Shown: piece by piece, positions 16,397 through 23,767 of the stretch
How the letters are laid out: every line of letters starts with the position of its first letter
Position numbering within the stretch: position 1 is the stretch's first letter
Assembly: GCA_013200995.1 (NCBI GenBank)
Contig: CP053688.1
Coordinates: 186,001 to 250,000 of the forward strand
Direction of reading: 5' to 3'
DNA length: 64,000 bases
DNA from: Arthrobacter citreus
GTDB lineage: Bacteria; Bacillota; Bacilli; Bacillales; Bacillaceae_G
Translations under genes and position numbers: made by a program
Notes under the pieces: generated by a model
Database searches by the model: none
Told to the model about the DNA's origin: nothing
The model's input: the letters and a program-made list of their open reading frames with translations, nothing else

Positions 16397-16426
16397 AAAG
16401 AAAGCTCATTTAAGCTTTCTTTTTTA
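16397..16426 (+). terminator. Terminator after the RDD gene
   Basis: AAAGAAAGCT / AGCTTTCTTT (16397-16406 with 16413-16422), loop CATTTA, T-run; A-rich upstream, so it may also serve the convergent gene. Confidence 0.85.
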
Positions 16427-16453
16427 TTACTATATTAATAAAATTCATCATGT

Positions 16454-16765
16454 TTATTTTAAAATTTTCATCTGGCGAATATGTTCGCGAGTTTCTTCTG
16501 TTCCTAATTCATATATTAATTCATACGCTTGTTTTAAAAAATAGTCGTATCCATCATTGTTTTCTTGGCTCCAGTTTGTAATTGGAATGATGAATGCAGT
16601 TTGTATCCCTGCAGCTTCATCGTAATTGTCAATTTGATGAAAAATTCTTTCGAGTCTGTGTTTATCATCAATCGTTCCGTCGATCTCTAACTCATATGCA
16701 GCATCACCTTGATTTGGAACAATTGTTTTTGCTTGAACTGATACGTAATATCTCCTTTTTTCCAT
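16454..16765 (-). CDS. Conserved-looking hypothetical protein
   Basis: A 103-aa soluble, acidic protein: strands at the N-terminus (RRYYVSVQAKTI, AYELEIDGTID) then helices (RLERIFHQIDNYDEAAGI; DYFLKQAYELIYELGTEETREHIRQM). I do not recognise the family. ATG 16765 follows AAGGGAG by 7 nt; the ATG at 16783 lacks a site. It is convergent with the RDD gene and divergent from the desaturase-like gene. Confidence 0.7.
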   Translation of the reverse strand: MEKRRYYVSVQAKTIVPNQGDAAYELEIDGTIDDKHRLERIFHQIDNYDEAAGIQTAFIIPITNWSQENNDGYDYFLKQAYELIYELGTEETREHIRQMKILK

Positions 16766-16922
16766 AAATATCTCCCTTTTCAATATTGATTATCTTTTTT
16801 ATTATCTTCTCAGACAATTGCTTTATTCAAAATTAGTATTTCCAAAAAGGAATTTCATAAATAATATTGAAATATAAATTTGATATTACAATTGTTAAGT
16901 AGTTAATAAAGGGGGATAGAAT

Positions 16923-17534
16923 ATGAAGGGACTTTATCGAGACTTTTTTCTTCATTTCGATATCATCGTGATGGGGGTACTTTTTTTAATTGGATTAACT
17001 TATAGTATAGGCTTTCACTTTTCTTGGCTTACTGTTTTAATTTTTATTTTAGGTTTAGTCTTTTTTATGTTTAGTGAATATGTAACTCATCGCTTCTTTT
17101 TTCACATAAAGGCACCAAAAAATAAACTATTTCTTAAATTTATGAAGCGAATTCATTATGATCATCACACTTATCCAGATGATTTGAAATTACTTTTTTT
17201 ACCAATATGGTATAGCATTCCGAACCTTGGAACACTTTGTATTATTTACTTTTTAATTACAAGAGATACAATTCAAACTTTAGCATTTGGTTCAGGATTA
17301 ATTTTTATGTTGCTTGTGTATGAGTGGAAGCACTACGTTGCCCATCGACCAATTAAGCCAAAAACAAAATTAGGACGAAATATAAAAAAACTTCATATAT
17401 TACATCACTTTAAAAATGAAAACTATTGGTATGGTGTATCAACGCCAATATTTGATGGGATTTTTGGTACATTGAAAGATGAAAAAGAAGTTGATACAAG
17501 TAATACTGCGAAAACTTTAGAGGAAAGAATGTAA
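16923..17534 (+). CDS. Sterol desaturase/fatty acid hydroxylase superfamily membrane protein
   Basis: A 203-aa di-iron membrane enzyme candidate. Histidine clusters of the superfamily are present in order: HRFFFH (near 56-61), HYDHH (near 77-81), HYVAH (near 139-143) and HILHH (near 159-163). Hydrophobic segments flank them at about 10-45, 90-125. The family inserts oxygen into lipid chains; the substrate is unknown. AAAGGGGG precedes the ATG by 7 nt. It has its own terminator at 17551. Confidence 0.85.
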   Translation: MKGLYRDFFLHFDIIVMGVLFLIGLTYSIGFHFSWLTVLIFILGLVFFMFSEYVTHRFFFHIKAPKNKLFLKFMKRIHYDHHTYPDDLKLLFLPIWYSIPNLGTLCIIYFLITRDTIQTLAFGSGLIFMLLVYEWKHYVAHRPIKPKTKLGRNIKKLHILHHFKNENYWYGVSTPIFDGIFGTLKDEKEVDTSNTAKTLEERM

Positions 17535-17550
17535 AATTAAATATTTATCT

Positions 17551-17585
17551 AAAATGCACAGTAATTTCTACTGTGCATTTTTCTA
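17551..17585 (+). terminator. Terminator after the hydroxylase-like gene
   Basis: Perfect 12-bp stem (17552-17563 with 17569-17580), loop ATTTC, T5 tail. Confidence 0.9.
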
Positions 17586-17676
17586 TTTTAATCAGTGTTA
17601 ATTTTTTATTAATTTTGAAAAAAGGGCAAATATTTGAACATTTCAATAACTATACTGAAAATAAGGGGGGATAATT

Positions 17677-17742
17677 GTGTCATTGATTCGAACGAAAAAT
17701 AAAAATATAGAGATAATGGTAACGAGAATTTTCTATGGATAA
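17677..17742 (+). CDS. Possible 21-aa leader peptide overlapping the MFS start
   Basis: GTG at 17677 follows AAGGGGGG by 6-8 nt, the best ribosome site in the region, and encodes a basic 21-residue peptide (MSLIRTKNKNIEIMVTRIFYG) broken only by TAA at 17740. That stop lies 5 nt inside the MFS gene, whose own start has a weak site, so translational coupling is plausible. No homologue is known to me. Confidence 0.35.
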   Translation: MSLIRTKNKNIEIMVTRIFYG

Positions 17743-18952
17743 ACTTAATTACAAAAAAATAATGTTGCTCGGATTTGGTTTTTTTGCGATTAGTCTTACT
17801 TGGTCAGTTTATAATGCGTTTATGCCAAAACTTTTAAGTGATTATATAAAGTCGTCTGCATTAATTGGATTTATCATGACTTTTGATAATTATTTTGCAC
17901 TATTTTTACAACCAGCCGTAGGGATGTATAGTGATCGTCTAGACACAAGATTTGGTAGAAGAATGCCATTTTTAATAGTCGGTATGCCTCTTGCAGCATT
18001 GTTTACTTTTTTAATTCCTTTTCATCAAACGCTTTTCATGTTAATCTTCTTTATTCTATTTATGAATTTAAGTATGAGTATTTTTCGTTCACCAGTTATT
18101 GCACTTATGCCTGATTTAACAAGACTTGAACAACGTAGTAAGGCAAATAGTGTCATTAATTTCATGGGTGGAATTGGTGCGTTAATTGCTTTTTTTATTG
18201 GATCAATTTTGTGGGATAAAAATAAAGGATTTCCTTTTTATTTAGCAGGGACACTTATGTTAGTCAGCTTTTTAATTCTCTTTTATTTTATAAGAGAAAA
18301 AAGAGATGTTTTAAATTATGAAGTGGCTGAAGAAAAGGTAAAATTAAAAGAAGGTTTTCGTTCTGTTATTCAAAATAAAAGTGCTTTATTTTTATTATTA
18401 GCTATTCTAAGTTGGTTTACTGGCTTTAATGGAATTGAAACTTTTTTTACGCGATACGGAGAAGTTTATTTGGGGGTTAAAGTAAGTGCAGCTGCGTTTT
18501 CATTTGCATTTATCTCATTAGCATTTTTACTTTTTGCAATTCCAGCTGGATTCATCGGAACAAAAATCGGCAAGAAACGTAGCATATTAATCGGTATATT
18601 TGGCATTATGATTGGTTTTATTTTTTTATTCTTCTTAAAGGATTTGTTTACAATTAGAATCGTTTTTTTAGTAATGGGATGCTTGTGGGCATTAGTAAAT
18701 ATTAATTCATATCCTTTTTTAACTGAAATGGCACCAATTGGCTTTATAGGAACATATACGGGACTATATTACTTATTTTCTTCAATTTCCAATATCATCT
18801 CTCCACCATTACTAGGTGGAATTATGGATTTAATTGGATTTAAGTATATGTTCCTTTATGGTTGCTTATTTATAACAATTTCATTTTTTATGATGTTAAA
18901 AGTAAAAGAAAATCATATTACATTCAAAAAAAATTCGGATGCATCAATCTGA
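17735..18952 (+). CDS. MFS transporter, possibly sugar/cation symporter-like
   Basis: A 405-aa permease with about 12 membrane segments in two halves joined by a charged loop near 185-215. The motif GMYSDRLDTRFGRRMPFLIVG after helix 2 is the MFS loop 2-3 signature in the form seen in SLC45-like and GPH-like carriers (split here: YSDRLDTRFGRR then MPFLIVG). ATG 17735 has only a weak ribosome site and is overlapped by a 21-codon frame with a strong one. Substrate unknown. Its terminator stem includes the stop codon. Confidence 0.82.
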   Translation: MDKLNYKKIMLLGFGFFAISLTWSVYNAFMPKLLSDYIKSSALIGFIMTFDNYFALFLQPAVGMYSDRLDTRFGRRMPFLIVGMPLAALFTFLIPFHQTLFMLIFFILFMNLSMSIFRSPVIALMPDLTRLEQRSKANSVINFMGGIGALIAFFIGSILWDKNKGFPFYLAGTLMLVSFLILFYFIREKRDVLNYEVAEEKVKLKEGFRSVIQNKSALFLLLAILSWFTGFNGIETFFTRYGEVYLGVKVSAAAFSFAFISLAFLLFAIPAGFIGTKIGKKRSILIGIFGIMIGFIFLFFLKDLFTIRIVFLVMGCLWALVNINSYPFLTEMAPIGFIGTYTGLYYLFSSISNIISPPLLGGIMDLIGFKYMFLYGCLFITISFFMMLKVKENHITFKKNSDASI

Positions 18953-18960
18953 ATTTTTTT
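18931..18960 (+). terminator. Terminator overlapping the MFS stop codon
   Basis: AAATTCGGAT (18931-18940) pairs with ATCTGAATTT (18947-18956) with one G-U pair, then T-run. Confidence 0.75.
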
Positions 18961-19086
18961 CTTTTATTGATTAGCTCATTTTCACATATTTACTATTTAA
19001 ATGACAGATACTAAATAATGCTGATATTTCAGTGTCTTCTTTTGAAGGGGAAAATTTGAAAAAACTTTAGTTAGGAGCACTACAAC

Positions 19087-19758
19087 ATGACAACTAATAT
19101 CAATAAATTGATTGACCATACAGTTTTAAAACCAGAAACAACTAAAGCTCAAATTGAAAAATTATGTCAAGAAGCAAAGGAACATAATTTTGCTTCGGTT
19201 TGTGTGAATCCAACTTGGGTCAGTCTTTGTGCAAGTTTGTTAAAAGGTACAGAAGTTTTAGTTTGTACTGTAATTGGATTCCCTTTAGGGGCTAATACAA
19301 AAGAAACAAAAGGGTTTGAAACGAAAAATGCAATTGAAAATGGAGCACAGGAAGTTGATATGGTAATCAATATCGGTGCCTTAAAAGATAAAGATTATGA
19401 CACTGTAGAACAAGATATAACAGCTGTTGTAAATGCCGCAAAGGGTAAAGCTTTAGTAAAAGTAATTATAGAAACAAGTCTTTTAGCAAACGAAGAAAAA
19501 GAAATGGCATCAAAGCTTTCTGTTAAAGCAGGAGCAGATTTTGTGAAAACTTCAACTGGATTTTCAACTGGTGGAGCAACTGTAGAAGACGTTGCATTAA
19601 TGCGAAAAACAGTTGGTCCTGATATCGGAGTGAAAGCATCCGGAGGGGTACGCGATCTTGCAAGCGTAAATGAAATGGTTAAAGCAGGAGCAACTCGAAT
19701 TGGAACGAGTAACGGAATAACGATTGTCCAAGGAAATGTGGCAACTGAAGGCTATTGA
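19087..19758 (+). CDS. deoC: Deoxyribose-phosphate aldolase
   Basis: The 223-aa TIM-barrel class I aldolase splits 2-deoxyribose-5-phosphate into glyceraldehyde-3-phosphate and acetaldehyde in nucleoside breakdown. Motifs are [12 protein letters not shown] at the N-terminus, CTVIGFPLG, the Schiff-base lysine in DFVKTSTGF near 150-158, and [10 protein letters not shown] with the second active-site lysine. AGGAG lies 9-10 nt before the ATG. No other deo genes are adjacent, but deoC next to rpsU is a common Bacillaceae arrangement. Confidence 0.95.
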   Translation: MTTNINKLIDHTVLKPETTKAQIEKLCQEAKEHNFASVCVNPTWVSLCASLLKGTEVLVCTVIGFPLGANTKETKGFETKNAIENGAQEVDMVINIGALKDKDYDTVEQDITAVVNAAKGKALVKVIIETSLLANEEKEMASKLSVKAGADFVKTSTGFSTGGATVEDVALMRKTVGPDIGVKASGGVRDLASVNEMVKAGATRIGTSNGITIVQGNVATEGY

Positions 19759-19807
19759 TTCTTTTTATGGCAAAAGAGTGTTAAGTTTCAAACTTGACAT
19801 TTACCTG

Positions 19808-19837
19808 TTGACCTATCAATAGTTTATGTATTATAAT
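19808..19837 (+). promoter_or_regulatory. Sigma-A promoter for rpsU-yqeY
   Basis: TTGACC (19808-19813), 18-nt spacer, TATAAT (19832-19837), about 80 nt before rpsU. Confidence 0.7.
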
Positions 19838-19919
19838 CGTAAAAGACATGTAGAAAAGTGTTCTTTTTTGCAGTGTTTTATTGATTGTAAGTGGTAGCTT
19901 GGAGGGAGGGAAAAGTAAG

Positions 19920-20093
19920 ATGTCTAAAACAGTCGTTCGTAAAAACGAATCTTTAGAAGATGCTCTTCGTCGTTTTAAACGTTCAGTTTCTAAAACTGGT
20001 ACGCTTCAAGAAGCAAGAAAACGCGAATTTTATGAAAAGCCAAGTGTAAAACGTAAGAAAAAATCAGAGGCAGCGAGAAAACGTAAATTCTAA
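19920..20093 (+). CDS. rpsU: 30S ribosomal protein bS21
   Basis: The 57-aa basic protein of the small ribosomal subunit, which helps mRNA pairing with the 16S 3' end. The full S21 pattern is present: [21 protein letters not shown] and a Lys/Arg-rich tail ([18 protein letters not shown]). ATG 19920 follows GGAGGGAGGG; an upstream in-frame start at 19881 would add 13 unrelated residues. yqeY follows after 14 nt, as in B. subtilis. Confidence 0.97.
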
Positions 20094-20107
20094 GAGAGGG
20101 TGTTACT

Positions 20108-20557
20108 ATGAGTCTTCTCGAACGTTTGAATTCAGATATGAAACAAGCGATGAAGGAAAAAAATAAAGACAAGTTATCCGTTATCCGAATGGTGAAAGCA
20201 TCATTGCAAAATGAAGTAATTAACTTAGGGAATAATGTAACATTGTCAGCTGATCAAGAGTTAACAATTTTAACTCGTGAAGTGAAACAACGTAAAGACT
20301 CCCTCCTGGAATTCGAAAAAGCTGGTCGTCAAGACCTTGTGGATAAATTAAAGCAAGAGTTACTGATTCTAGAAGAATACTTGCCTCAACAATTATCTGA
20401 AGACGAACTTCTTGAAATTGTACGCGTTACAATTTCAGAAGTCGGTGCTACATCAAAAGCTGACATGGGGAAAGTAATGAGTGCAGTTATGCCTAAAGTA
20501 AAAGGACAAGCTGATGGCTCTTCTGTGAATAAGGCTGTAGCAAGTCTGTTAAAATAA
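20108..20557 (+). CDS. yqeY: YqeY/GatB tRNA amidotransferase-tail domain protein
   Basis: A 149-aa soluble helical protein equal to the free-standing YqeY domain, which resembles the C-terminal tRNA-contacting domain of GatB. Typical stretches are [38 protein letters not shown] and [18 protein letters not shown]. Its role is thought to involve tRNA handling but is not settled. It is co-transcribed with rpsU and closed by a strong terminator; in B. subtilis yqeZ-floA-yqfB follow here, but not in this window. Confidence 0.93.
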   Translation: MSLLERLNSDMKQAMKEKNKDKLSVIRMVKASLQNEVINLGNNVTLSADQELTILTREVKQRKDSLLEFEKAGRQDLVDKLKQELLILEEYLPQQLSEDELLEIVRVTISEVGATSKADMGKVMSAVMPKVKGQADGSSVNKAVASLLK

Positions 20558-20588
20558 ACGTCTATTTTAGACGTTTATTTTTTTTTGT
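20552..20588 (+). terminator. Terminator after yqeY
   Basis: Perfect 13-bp stem (20552-20564 with 20568-20580) with a T8 tail; it includes the yqeY stop codon. Confidence 0.9.
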
Positions 20589-20603
20589 TTAATTAATTAG
20601 GTG

Positions 20604-20652
20604 ACGCAAAGAAATTCTGGGAATCGCAAATAAAGACCAGGAATCGTAAAGT
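20604..20652 (+). repeat. Short 20-bp tandem array, CGCAAATAAA core
   Basis: GCAAAGAAA (20606), GCAAATAAAG (20626) and GTAAAGTT (20646) repeat at exactly 20 bp with AAT/GAC before each. Same core as the array at 7821. Confidence 0.6.
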
Positions 20653-20764
20653 TAGCAGCCATTATATCGCGTAATTATTTTAAATTTTTTCGAAACTAAT
20701 TCAAAAACACTAAAAATTTGCTTGTTTCCATTAAAAAAGATCAAACCAGGGGTTAGTTTTTACA

Positions 20765-20985
20765 CCATATTCCAGGTTCCCACTCCGAAAAAGAGTTCCA
20801 CACTACGAATTCCCGCGCTTAGAAACAGAGAGCGGACTTCCATCACAGAAAAAGAGCACCGCACTAAAAGTTCCTGCGCTTACCAACTGAGAGCACTCTT
20901 TCATCACAGAAAAAGAACACCTACTACAAGTTCACGCGCTTACCAACCTCGGGTTCACACCCCCATCTCATAAAAAGCCCCCCAC
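20765..20985 (+). repeat. 61-bp tandem repeat array between yqeY and yqfC
   Basis: The anchor CAGAAAAAGA-like sequence recurs at 20787, 20848, 20909 and, degraded, 20970, each 61 bp apart. Within units ACTACRARTTCMCGCGCTTACCAAC-like text is conserved at about 70-80%. It is clearly richer in C than its surroundings. The 83-codon frame across it (20722-20973) changes amino acids between units and has no ribosome site, so I do not call a gene. Confidence 0.85.
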
Positions 20986-21153
20986 TACTCTCTAGATAGC
21001 CTATTCACCTCATTCTTTGAATAAGGCACATAAACCACCACCCATTAAGACTTAATCCCAGAACCCTTAAATAATCCCATACCAATACACCTCAATATTT
21101 CAATAACTAAATTTTATGCGTCTTATATTTCCTATTTCCTTTTTCAATTTGTA

Positions 21154-21183
21154 TCATACCTTCTTAAAATTCATCATAAATAT
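21154..21183 (+). promoter_or_regulatory. Candidate sigma-E promoter of yqfCD
   Basis: TCATACC (21154-21160) resembles the sigma-E -35 form KMATATT and CATAAATA (from 21175) the -10 form CATACAMT, spacer 14 nt, about 25 nt before the yqfC start. Both boxes have mismatches; the sporulation role of yqfC-yqfD is the main support. Confidence 0.35.
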
Positions 21184-21208
21184 GATATGAAAGGGGGAGG
21201 AGTCTATC

Positions 21209-21490
21209 TTGAAAAGATTAGCGCATAGTTTAAAAACATGGATGTCAAGTAAGATGGACTTACCACCAGATGTTCTTTTGGAATTGCCACGTATTACGAT
21301 GTTAGGTCAACTACATATTTATATTGAAAATCATAGAGGTTTACTTGTTTATACGGATAATGAATTGCGTTTGTTAATGAAACAAGGGCAGTTATTGATT
21401 AAGGGGAAGGATTTTGTGCTGAAGACAATGTTGCCTGAGGAGATTTTGTTGGAAGGCGAAATTGAGCATGTGTATTTTATTAATGAATAG
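21209..21490 (+). CDS. yqfC: Sporulation protein YqfC
   Basis: A 93-aa beta-rich protein of the YabP/YqfC family: LPPDVLLELPRITMLG, LHIYIENHRGLLVYT and LKTMLPEEILLEGEIEHVYF. Family members act during spore formation in the mother cell; YqfC is conserved beside YqfD. The TTG start at 21209 is 6 nt after GGGGGAGGAG. A candidate sigma-E promoter lies directly upstream. Confidence 0.92.
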   Translation: MKRLAHSLKTWMSSKMDLPPDVLLELPRITMLGQLHIYIENHRGLLVYTDNELRLLMKQGQLLIKGKDFVLKTMLPEEILLEGEIEHVYFINE

Positions 21491-21538
21491 CATCTAGAAC
21501 ATACACCATGATCAGTCTAATGAACATGGGGGATTAGG

Positions 21539-22726
21539 ATGAAAAACGAATGGACTTCAAATTTAACAGGGATGGTTCAAGTGAAAGTAATGGGGCTTGG
21601 ACCAGAACGTTTTTTAAATGATTGTATGCGTAAAGGGATTCCTTTACGGGATGTGAAAAAAAGTGGAACAAATTCTATTACTTTTACGATTGAGTTAAAG
21701 GATTATAAACGGATTAAGAATATTCCTCGTAAAAAGGAGTATAGGGTTTTCTTTATTGGCCGGAAGGGGCTGCCTTTTGAAATAAGACGAGCTTGGAAGT
21801 ATTTTGGTTTTGTCGTTGGGATTGTTGGATTTTTGGTTGTTTTATTTTTGCTTTCGAATATGGTTTGGCGCGTTGATATAAAAGGTGCATCACCTGAAAT
21901 TGAGTATAAGCTTCGGAAAGATTTAACGGCAATGGGTGTAAAGACGGGAGCTTCTCAATTTTCAATACCAAAAATGCAAACCATCCAGAAGAAATTACAA
22001 GATGATAACCCTTCGTTGACTTGGGTAGGTGTGCAGTTAAAGGGGACTACCTTCCATTTCGAAGTAGTTGAGAAGCATCTTCCAAAGCCAGAGAAAGCGT
22101 TAAAACCACGAGATATTATTGCTAGTGAAGAAGCGGTTATTGCAAGTATGTTTGTTGAAAAAGGGAAGCCAATGGTAGTGAAAAATGATTTTGTTAAAAA
22201 AGGTCAAGTATTAGTATCCGGGGTCCTTGGAACGGAGGAACACCCTATTTTAGTCCCGGCTGTTGGTAAAATTATGGGAGAAGTTTGGCGAGAGGAAATT
22301 ATTAGTGTTCCTTTGGATACTCCTTTTACTTTGCTAACTGGAGAGAGAAAAACGAGGTACTATATTGGTACTAAAGAAAATAAAATAAAATTTTGGGGTT
22401 TTGAAAAGAATAAATATAAATCTTTTGAAGAGGAAAGTAGTTCGTATCAATTTAAATTTTTAAAATGGAAATTACCGATATATTTCACTAAAAAAACAAT
22501 TCTTGAAAGTAATGGTTTTGTTAGGTCATACTCTAAAGAGCAAGCTGCTGAACTTGGAAAGCAAATCGGTCGGAAGGAATTAATGAAAAAGTTGAGCCCG
22601 GATGCCAAGATTTTACAAGAAAAAGTTTTGCACGAGTCAATAGACAATGGTAAAGTTAATTTAAGAATGTATTATAAAGTTTTAGAAGATATCACTAAAA
22701 CGAAAACTATTGTTCAAGGGGACTGA
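21539..22726 (+). CDS. yqfD: Sporulation protein YqfD
   Basis: A 395-aa bitopic protein: a small N-terminal cytoplasmic domain (about 1-85, including LTGMVQVKVMGLGPERFLND), one membrane helix at about 90-110 (FGFVVGIVGFLVVLFLLSN), and a large outer domain containing WRVDIKG, a VKKGQVLVSG hairpin-type motif near 220-235 and a C-terminal YYKVLEDI region. It is the stage IV sporulation protein of the spo IV operon in B. subtilis order, where it is required for efficient sporulation in the mother cell. ATG 21539 follows GGGGGATTAGG. phoH begins 3 nt after its stop. Confidence 0.92.
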   Translation: MKNEWTSNLTGMVQVKVMGLGPERFLNDCMRKGIPLRDVKKSGTNSITFTIELKDYKRIKNIPRKKEYRVFFIGRKGLPFEIRRAWKYFGFVVGIVGFLVVLFLLSNMVWRVDIKGASPEIEYKLRKDLTAMGVKTGASQFSIPKMQTIQKKLQDDNPSLTWVGVQLKGTTFHFEVVEKHLPKPEKALKPRDIIASEEAVIASMFVEKGKPMVVKNDFVKKGQVLVSGVLGTEEHPILVPAVGKIMGEVWREEIISVPLDTPFTLLTGERKTRYYIGTKENKIKFWGFEKNKYKSFEEESSSYQFKFLKWKLPIYFTKKTILESNGFVRSYSKEQAAELGKQIGRKELMKKLSPDAKILQEKVLHESIDNGKVNLRMYYKVLEDITKTKTIVQGD

Positions 22727-22729
22727 GTA

Positions 22730-23692
22730 ATGCCAGAACAACTACTAACGATTAATCAACAACTAGAGGATCCAAACGAAGCAATTGCCTTATTTGGTAC
22801 AAATGATAAACATCTGGAAGTTATTGAAAATTTGCTTGATGTTAAAATTGTGTCACGTGGACAATCTGTACAGGTTTCAGGTGCGGATGAGAATGTGAAA
22901 ACTGTTGAGCAAATCATCCAAGCTCTTTTAGAGGTTATTCGAAATGGAGTGAGTATTACATCCAGGGATGTGACATACTCAATTCAGATGGCTAAAGAGG
23001 GACGGCTATCTTCATTTGCTAGGTTGTATGACGAGGAAATAATAAAGAATTCAAAAGGGAAGCCAATTCGTGTTAAAACTTTTGGACAGAGACATTATCT
23101 TCGTGCTATTCAATCAAATGATTTAGTATTTGGAATTGGGCCTGCTGGTACAGGTAAAACATATCTTGCAGTTGTCATGGCTGTTCAAGCATTGAAAAAT
23201 AATAAAGTTAGTAAAATTATTTTAACGAGACCTGCTGTGGAAGCTGGAGAAAGTTTAGGGTTTTTACCGGGTGATTTAAAAGAAAAAGTTGACCCTTACT
23301 TAAGGCCGCTATACGATGCGCTTCATGATGTTTTAGGACAAGAGCATACTGTTCGATTAATTGAAAGAGGGACGATTGAAATTGCACCTTTAGCCTATAT
23401 GAGGGGACGCACTTTGGAAGATGCCTTTGTCATTCTAGATGAAGCTCAAAATACGACAATGGCTCAAATGAAGATGTTTTTGACTCGTTTAGGATTTGGT
23501 TCTAAAATGGTGATAACGGGTGATCCTTCTCAGCTTGATTTACCTAAAGGAGTAAAGTCCGGTTTAATTTCGGCTCAACATACACTTAAGGGTGTTGAGG
23601 GGATCGGTATGACGATATTAGAACAAACCGATGTAGTTCGTCACCCATTAGTACAAAAGATTATTCAAGCTTATGATTTAGCAAAAGAATGA
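22730..23692 (+). CDS. phoH: PhoH-like ATPase
   Basis: A 320-aa P-loop ATPase. An N-terminal KH-like segment (about 15-75) precedes the ATPase core with Walker A GPAGTGKTYLA near 140-150, LTRPAVEAGESLGFLPGDL, and Walker B FVILDEAQNTT near 233-243, followed by the sensor motif MVITGDPSQLD. PhoH proteins have been linked to RNA metabolism; the next genes ybeY and era act on ribosomal RNA, which fits. It is closely linked to yqfD and followed by a weak hairpin at 23698. Confidence 0.93.
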   Translation: MPEQLLTINQQLEDPNEAIALFGTNDKHLEVIENLLDVKIVSRGQSVQVSGADENVKTVEQIIQALLEVIRNGVSITSRDVTYSIQMAKEGRLSSFARLYDEEIIKNSKGKPIRVKTFGQRHYLRAIQSNDLVFGIGPAGTGKTYLAVVMAVQALKNNKVSKIILTRPAVEAGESLGFLPGDLKEKVDPYLRPLYDALHDVLGQEHTVRLIERGTIEIAPLAYMRGRTLEDAFVILDEAQNTTMAQMKMFLTRLGFGSKMVITGDPSQLDLPKGVKSGLISAQHTLKGVEGIGMTILEQTDVVRHPLVQKIIQAYDLAKE

Positions 23693-23697
23693 TTCGT

Positions 23698-23727
23698 TGT
23701 GACCCTACAATATGATAGGGTCATTTC
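23698..23727 (+). terminator. Weak hairpin between phoH and pgpH
   Basis: TGACCCTA (about 23699-23706) pairs with TAGGGTCA (23715-23722); only TTTCG follows, so readthrough into pgpH is likely. Confidence 0.5.
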
Positions 23728-23767
23728 GTATTTTTATGATGAGGTGCATTTCTAGAAAGGGGAAACA

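Noticed and set aside
20722..20973. 83-codon frame across the 61-bp repeats
   Set aside because: 61 is not a multiple of 3, so each unit is read in a different frame; no ribosome site.
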